Assembly (NCBI GenBank): GCA_964584785.1
Contig: CAZPBY010000039.1
Span: 8,801-72,800, forward strand
DNA from: JAHFTY01 sp964584785
GTDB lineage: Bacteria; Acidobacteriota; Terriglobia; 20CM-2-55-15
Reading direction: 5' to 3'
DNA length: 64,000 nt
Under the pieces are notes generated by a model that was not told where the DNA came from, made no database searches, and saw nothing but the letters and a program-made list of their open reading frames with translations. Positions 60,010 through 64,000 of the stretch are shown piece by piece; position 1 is the first letter of the stretch; each line of letters opens with the position of its first letter. The position numbers and the translations under genes are program-made.

Positions 60010-60996
60010 TCAAGTCTCGCTGGTGGGTGCGGGTTCCGCTGCCGGTTCGGCAGGGGGTTCGGTCTCCGCTGTAGTCAGTTTGATAAAGACGTCTTCCAGG
60101 GTCATCCTTGAAGCGCGCAGTTCCAGCAGGCCCCAGCCGTTCTGGACCACCGCTTTCGCCAACTCGCGCCGGATATCCTGCTTCGTTTCGCTCTCAACTT
60201 GAAATTTTGCGCGACCATCGTTTTGATCGACAGTCTTGACGGCCGCGACTCCGGAGATTCGCTCGAGCTTTGAAGCGATCTCCGCGGCGGGACCTTCGAT
60301 CTCGAGAGAAATCAGGTCGGCACCTTGAACCTGCGATCGCAGATTTTCCGGCGTATCCACGGCGACAATCTTTCCTTTATCGATGATGATGACGCGGTCA
60401 CACGTTTGCTCGACTTCAGGAAGGATGTGCGTGGAGAGCACCACGGTATGCCGGCCCGCGAGCTCTTTGATGAGTTCGCGGACTTCGTGGATTTGTTTCG
60501 GATCCAACCCGATCGTCGGTTCATCGAGGATAAGCACGGGCGGGTCATTCAGCAGCGCCTGCGCAATGCCGACGCGTTGTTTGTACCCCTTCGAAAGCTT
60601 CGCGATGATCCGGTCTTTGACGTCGCCGATGTTGGCTTTTTCCATCACGCGCACCACTTCGTTGTTCATGTTTGCGCTGTGAACGCCTTTGATCTTCGCG
60701 ACGAACCGCAAATAACCGGTGACGGACATTTCCGTGTACAGCGGAGGGCTCTCCGGCAAATATCCGATGCGCCGCCGAACATCCAGCGGCTTTTCGAAAA
60801 CTTCGAACCCATCCACGTGGACGGTGCCTTCGGTGGCGGGCATGTATCCGGTGATGATCCGCATGGTGGTCGTCTTGCCGGCGCCATTCGGTCCGAGGAA
60901 TCCGAGGATTTCGCCCTTCTCCACCTTGAAGGACATTCCCTCGATCGCCGTTTTTGAATTGGCGTAACGCTTGGTGAGGTTCTCGACAGTGATCAA
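60010..60996 (-). CDS. ABC transporter ATPase (GldA-like)
   Basis: 328 residues. Walker A GPNGAGKTT, Q-loop region GYLPESPPLY, signature LSKGYKQRVG, Walker B VLILDEPTIGLDP, H-loop STHILPE. The C-terminal 90 residues end in a Pro/Ala/Glu tail. The TTG start has GGAGG 8 bases in front. It is the first gene of an exporter operon (ATPase, permease, GldG-like, DUF4340). The spacing and pattern match the Gld-type exporters, whose cargo in Acidobacteriota is not known. Confidence 0.9.
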   Translation of the reverse strand: MITVENLTKRYANSKTAIEGMSFKVEKGEILGFLGPNGAGKTTTMRIITGYMPATEGTVHVDGFEVFEKPLDVRRRIGYLPESPPLYTEMSVTGYLRFVAKIKGVHSANMNNEVVRVMEKANIGDVKDRIIAKLSKGYKQRVGIAQALLNDPPVLILDEPTIGLDPKQIHEVRELIKELAGRHTVVLSTHILPEVEQTCDRVIIIDKGKIVAVDTPENLRSQVQGADLISLEIEGPAAEIASKLERISGVAAVKTVDQNDGRAKFQVESETKQDIRRELAKAVVQNGWGLLELRASRMTLEDVFIKLTTAETEPPAEPAAEPAPTSET

Positions 60997-61079
60997 TGTT
61001 CAGCCTCCAAAACCGGTTATTCTAGCCATTACCAAAAAAATTATAAACTCGCTGTTTCAAATCCAAACGGAGGACCCGA

Positions 61080-61913
61080 ATGCCTTACGCCAATCCCCAC
61101 TTGCTGTGGCCTGTCGATGAATTGAAATCACGGTTGAGCGATCCGAAGCTCGTCCTCCTGGACATGCGACCGCCGGAAGCTTATTCGAATGGGCATATAC
61201 CGGGATCTCGAAGTTTCGACATCTTTGGCATCAGTCTGATCGATACGACCTCCGAACCCCTCAAAGCCTTTCTCTGGATTATCGAACATTTGATTCAAGC
61301 GAAGGGAGTAAATCAGGACAGTACGGTCGTTCTTTATGACGATGTCGCCGGAATGCGATCCGCGCGCCTTTTCTGGTTTCTCGAGTTCCTCGGTCATGAC
61401 GACGTGCACGTTCTCAACGGCGGTTACACCGCCTGGTCCGCGGCTGGCCTGCCGGTAACCCAGGAAGCGGTCGTGCCGCAGCCGGGTAACTTTAAAATGA
61501 AAATTAGACGCGAAAAACTGGCGACGGTTGACGACGTTCTCAACAACATCGCGAAACCGGAATCGATCATCGTGGATACTCGCAGCGACGATGAGTACAC
61601 CGGACGGCTCGTCAGGGCCGCTCGCGGCGGAGCGATTCCGGGCGCCGTTCACCTCGAATGGACCAACAATCTGGACGAAAAGGGGTTTCTCAAACCTGCA
61701 GAAGAGCTCCGCAGAATGTACGAAGCGTTGCGAATCACTCCCGATAAACAAGTCATCCCGCATTGCCAGGGCGCGTACCGATCCGCTCACACTTACCTCG
61801 CCCTGCGCCTGATCGGCTATCCCAACGTCCGGAACTACCTCGGGTCGTGGGGAGAATGGGGCAACAAGCCCGAGTTGCCGATCGAAACGCCCAGGCATAT
61901 CGATTCTCAATGA
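61080..61913 (+). CDS. two-domain sulfurtransferase (rhodanese)
   Basis: 277 residues, two tandem rhodanese domains. The catalytic Cys229 is in HCQGAYRSAH (CxxxxR loop) of the C-terminal domain; the N-terminal domain is non-catalytic with VLYDDVAGMRSARLFWFLEFLGHDDVHVLNGG. Enzymes of this type move sulfur from thiosulfate or mercaptopyruvate to cyanide or other acceptors. GGAGG lies 7 bases before the ATG and TATAAA (61042-61047) is a possible -10 box. It diverges from the Gld-like operon. Confidence 0.88.
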   Translation: MPYANPHLLWPVDELKSRLSDPKLVLLDMRPPEAYSNGHIPGSRSFDIFGISLIDTTSEPLKAFLWIIEHLIQAKGVNQDSTVVLYDDVAGMRSARLFWFLEFLGHDDVHVLNGGYTAWSAAGLPVTQEAVVPQPGNFKMKIRREKLATVDDVLNNIAKPESIIVDTRSDDEYTGRLVRAARGGAIPGAVHLEWTNNLDEKGFLKPAEELRRMYEALRITPDKQVIPHCQGAYRSAHTYLALRLIGYPNVRNYLGSWGEWGNKPELPIETPRHIDSQ

Positions 61914-61937
61914 ACAAATGCCTCGTTCCTCCCATGT

Positions 61938-61943
61938 TACTCT
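61938..61943 (+). promoter_or_regulatory. -10 box (TACTCT) of nuoG
   Basis: TACTCT ends 8 bases before the ATG of nuoG, and there is no Shine-Dalgarno sequence. Weak match; consistent with the leaderless pattern seen at other genes. Confidence 0.3.
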
Positions 61944-61951
61944 AGTGCGTT

Positions 61952-63601
61952 ATGCCCAAAGTGACGGTCAATGGTCAGGCGTACGAGGTTGAAAAAGGCA
62001 AAACCATCATTCAGGTCGCCGACGCGGTCGGTGTTCACATTCCGCGGTATTGCTATCACCCCGACATCGGCATTGAGGGCAGTTGCCGAATGTGCCTTGT
62101 GGAAGTTGAAAAACTCCCCAAACTCGTGCCTTCCTGCGCGACTCCGGTCGCCGACGGAATGATCATTCGCACAAATACCGAACGCGTTCAGCAAGCCGTT
62201 CGATACGTTCTGGAGTTCCTGCTCCTGCATCATCCCATCGATTGCCCCGTCTGCGACCAATCCGGCGAATGCTGGCTTCAGGACTACTACATGGCCTACG
62301 CCGGCCATGACAGCCGATATCCGCTGGGCGAAAAAACGCGACGCCGGAAGGCGTTCGACCTGGGTCCCGAGGTCAAACTCGATCAGGAGCGATGTATTCT
62401 CTGCACGCGATGCGTCCGCTTTACAAGAAACGTGACCCACACGAATGAAATCCAGGTCTTCAATCGCGGTCATAAAGCGGAGATCGGCATCTACGAGGAC
62501 GCTCCGCTGACGAATCCTTATTCCATCAATGTTGTGGACGTCTGCCCCGTTGGAGCTTTGACCAGCGCCGATTTTCGATTCAAAGTCCGTGCCTGGTTCC
62601 TGCAGGGGACACCGTCGACTTGCGCGGGCTGCAGCACCGGCTGCAACAATCGCATCGATCACTCCGCCCGGGCGATCGGCGGCGGGATTCCCGGTTATAC
62701 AGCCACCGAGGGGAAGATCTATCGAACCGTAGGACGAAGAAATGTTGACGTCAACAAGAGCTGGCTCTGTGATGAAGGCCGCCTTTCGTTTCACACTCTC
62801 GAACGCTGGCCCCGGCTGGTCACCGCAACCGTGGACGGAAAGCCGCAAACGACTTTCGACGCTTTGACCGTCGCCCACGCCCGTTTCGAGAAGACGCGCG
62901 CCGCAAACGGCGCCGGATCAATCGCGGCATTCGGGTCCGCGAGCAACACCAACGAAGCGCTGTTTCTCATGAAAAAGGCGTTCGACGGCCGGGTCGAGTT
63001 CCGGCTGGGGCAAGAGACCGAACTGTTTCAAGAACGACAGGACGATCTGCTCCGGCGATTGGACAAACATCCCAACACACAAGGCGCGCTGGATCTCGGA
63101 TTGGGCGCCGAATTCGGTGGATTGCGCGACCTCCGGGAGCGTGCGGAACGGAAAGAAATCCGGGCCATGTGGATCTCGTTTCATCCTCAGCTCGTCGGTG
63201 ACGACGATCCGCAAGTTCTCGCCGAGCTGCAGCGGCTTATTTCGCTTCTGGATTTCAGCGTCGTCAGCACCACACATGATTTCGATTGGGCGCGCAAGGC
63301 AACGATCCTTTTACCGATGGCGGCGTGGGCCGAGGAGAAAGGCACATACACGAACTACGCCGGACGCCTTCAAATGACGAACCGAGCCGTCTTGCCGCCC
63401 GGCGACGCTGTTCCGCTGCATGTCATGATGGTCGAGATGCTGAAACTGTCCAACGTCCAGGTAACGAAGGATCCTTCGGCAGTATTCGAGTGGCTCGCGC
63501 GCGAAACGACTCTTTACAACGGCCTGGATTACGACGCGATCGGTTTGTTGGGCATCACACCCGCAGAGCGCGCAGCGGAAACGAAGGAGAGTTTGAGATG
63601 A
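61952..63601 (+). CDS. nuoG: NADH-quinone oxidoreductase subunit G, short form
   Basis: 549 residues. N-terminal [2Fe-2S] ferredoxin domain with four Cys (CYHPDIGIEGSCRMC and later PSCATPV), the His/Cys cluster HHPIDCPVCDQSGECWLQD, then [4Fe-4S] cysteines CILCTRC and the C-terminal molybdopterin-like part (CAGCSTGCN, and ATILLPMAAWAEEKGTYTNYAGR). Typical NuoG has 700-900 residues, so the molybdopterin-like part is shortened. NuoG feeds electrons from NADH via Fe-S clusters in complex I. The nuoI gene overlaps its stop by four bases. Confidence 0.9.
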   Translation: MPKVTVNGQAYEVEKGKTIIQVADAVGVHIPRYCYHPDIGIEGSCRMCLVEVEKLPKLVPSCATPVADGMIIRTNTERVQQAVRYVLEFLLLHHPIDCPVCDQSGECWLQDYYMAYAGHDSRYPLGEKTRRRKAFDLGPEVKLDQERCILCTRCVRFTRNVTHTNEIQVFNRGHKAEIGIYEDAPLTNPYSINVVDVCPVGALTSADFRFKVRAWFLQGTPSTCAGCSTGCNNRIDHSARAIGGGIPGYTATEGKIYRTVGRRNVDVNKSWLCDEGRLSFHTLERWPRLVTATVDGKPQTTFDALTVAHARFEKTRAANGAGSIAAFGSASNTNEALFLMKKAFDGRVEFRLGQETELFQERQDDLLRRLDKHPNTQGALDLGLGAEFGGLRDLRERAERKEIRAMWISFHPQLVGDDDPQVLAELQRLISLLDFSVVSTTHDFDWARKATILLPMAAWAEEKGTYTNYAGRLQMTNRAVLPPGDAVPLHVMMVEMLKLSNVQVTKDPSAVFEWLARETTLYNGLDYDAIGLLGITPAERAAETKESLR

Positions 63602-64000
63602 CTCCGGTGAAGAGTGGGTATGCCGTCGATGTTCCTGTGGTTAACGTGAGCGAACGAGCGCGGCGGGAACACGAATCGTTTTTCTCAACATTCAAAGCCT
63701 TTGCGGTAACGTTCCGGCGCTTGATCAACAGTGTGTTCAAGGGCGATATGCCGACCATCAGCTACCCCGAACAAGAGCGTCCATATTCCGAAAGGTTCAG
63801 GGGCACACACATTCTCACCGTTCGCGACGACGGAAGCTTGAAGTGCGTCGCCTGCTATATGTGCGCCACGATCTGCCCGGCTGAATGCATTTATATCGAA
63901 GCCGGCGAGCATCCGAATCCGGAGATCGAGAAATTCCCTCGCCGCTTCGACATCGACATGATGCGCTGCATCTACTGCGGATTCTGCGTGGATGCGTGCC
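63598..64000 (+). CDS. nuoI: NADH-quinone oxidoreductase subunit I, 3' partial
   Basis: The first 134 residues are visible; the gene runs off the window. The ATG at 63598 overlaps the nuoG stop as ATGA. The first ferredoxin-type [4Fe-4S] site CVACYMCATICPAEC and the start of the second, CIYCGFCVDAC, are complete. The amphipathic N-terminus with FAVTFRRLINSVFKGDMPTI is typical of NuoI. No nuoH lies between nuoG and nuoI, where it normally would be in many bacteria. Confidence 0.93.
   Translation, partial: MTPVKSGYAVDVPVVNVSERARREHESFFSTFKAFAVTFRRLINSVFKGDMPTISYPEQERPYSERFRGTHILTVRDDGSLKCVACYMCATICPAECIYIEAGEHPNPEIEKFPRRFDIDMMRCIYCGFCVDAC

Noticed and set aside
1..64000. CRISPR arrays, tRNA or rRNA genes, prophage, transposase
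   Set aside because: No regularly spaced short repeats, cloverleaf sequences, rRNA signatures or transposase-like proteins were seen on reading; a tRNAscan or CRISPR search was not possible.

Overview
The window looks like a chromosomal piece of an Acidobacteriota genome, probably a metagenome-assembled or draft genome because it contains a 100-base N gap. The reasons are an acidobacterial-type VWFA protein, an Oar-like TonB-dependent receptor with a carboxypeptidase-regulatory N-terminus, several ECF sigma/zf-HC2 modules, moderately high GC and the general look of the proteins. The organism is Gram-negative, with an outer membrane (Omp85, TamB-like, TonB/ExbBD, Spy-like proteins), and it respires (complex I genes). 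No rRNA, tRNA, CRISPR array, prophage or transposase gene was recognised.

Layout. 1-2084: the end of a TPR membrane protein, then a 286-bp tandem duplication containing a long palindrome and the N gap, then a probable small RNA with its own promoter and terminator. 2085-11012: a secreted TldD/TldE-like pair, a YmdB-like phosphoesterase, ffh, pta, rpsU, a Cys-rich protein and a GT9 glycosyltransferase. 11163-15597: a small membrane protein, an ECF sigma factor, a zf-HC2 protein and a TPR-CHAT protease, the best candidate for an uncharacterised signalling system here. 15670-23201: methylmalonyl-CoA mutase large subunit, two oligopeptide-type ABC ATPases, a Rieske protein, a PQQ dehydrogenase with a lanthanide-type aspartate, a membrane protein and an exported acetamidase-like protein. 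23324-33543: tgt-yajC-secD-secF, then tonB-exbB-exbD-exbD-TPR lipoprotein, then rel and ridA. 33550-42201: a reverse-strand envelope-assembly cluster (Omp85, SurA-like, TamB), rpmB, and a PpiC/SurA-type lipoprotein.

42218-50859: a biotin-dependent carboxylase pair (BCCP plus biotin carboxylase), a VWFA protein, an orphan DGQHR protein, an amidase, a second ECF sigma with a zf-HC2/redoxin-like anti-sigma, and lysA. 50972-56172: an operon of ECF sigma, small membrane protein, Spy-like protein, TonB-dependent receptor and second Spy-like protein. 56298-60996: a Gld-like ABC exporter with a DUF4340 protein. 61080-64000: a rhodanese and the start of a nuo segment (nuoG, nuoI).

How it fits together. 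Much of the window is envelope biology: Sec export (ffh, yajC-secDF), outer-membrane insertion (Omp85/SurA-like/TamB), energised uptake (TonB/ExbBD and a receptor) and three sigma/anti-sigma pairs that probably sense envelope or cell state. Propionate-type carbon flow is suggested by the mutase large subunit and the acyl-CoA carboxylase pair. Two sequence-wide patterns stand out: a dispersed palindromic repeat (three copies) with GAAGCCCGTCGCTGCGCT-type arms, and many genes whose start codon lies only 6-10 bases after a TATAAT-like -10 box, which suggests leaderless or near-leaderless transcripts. Start codons GTG and TTG are common. All functional calls are from reading the sequence; no database search was run.
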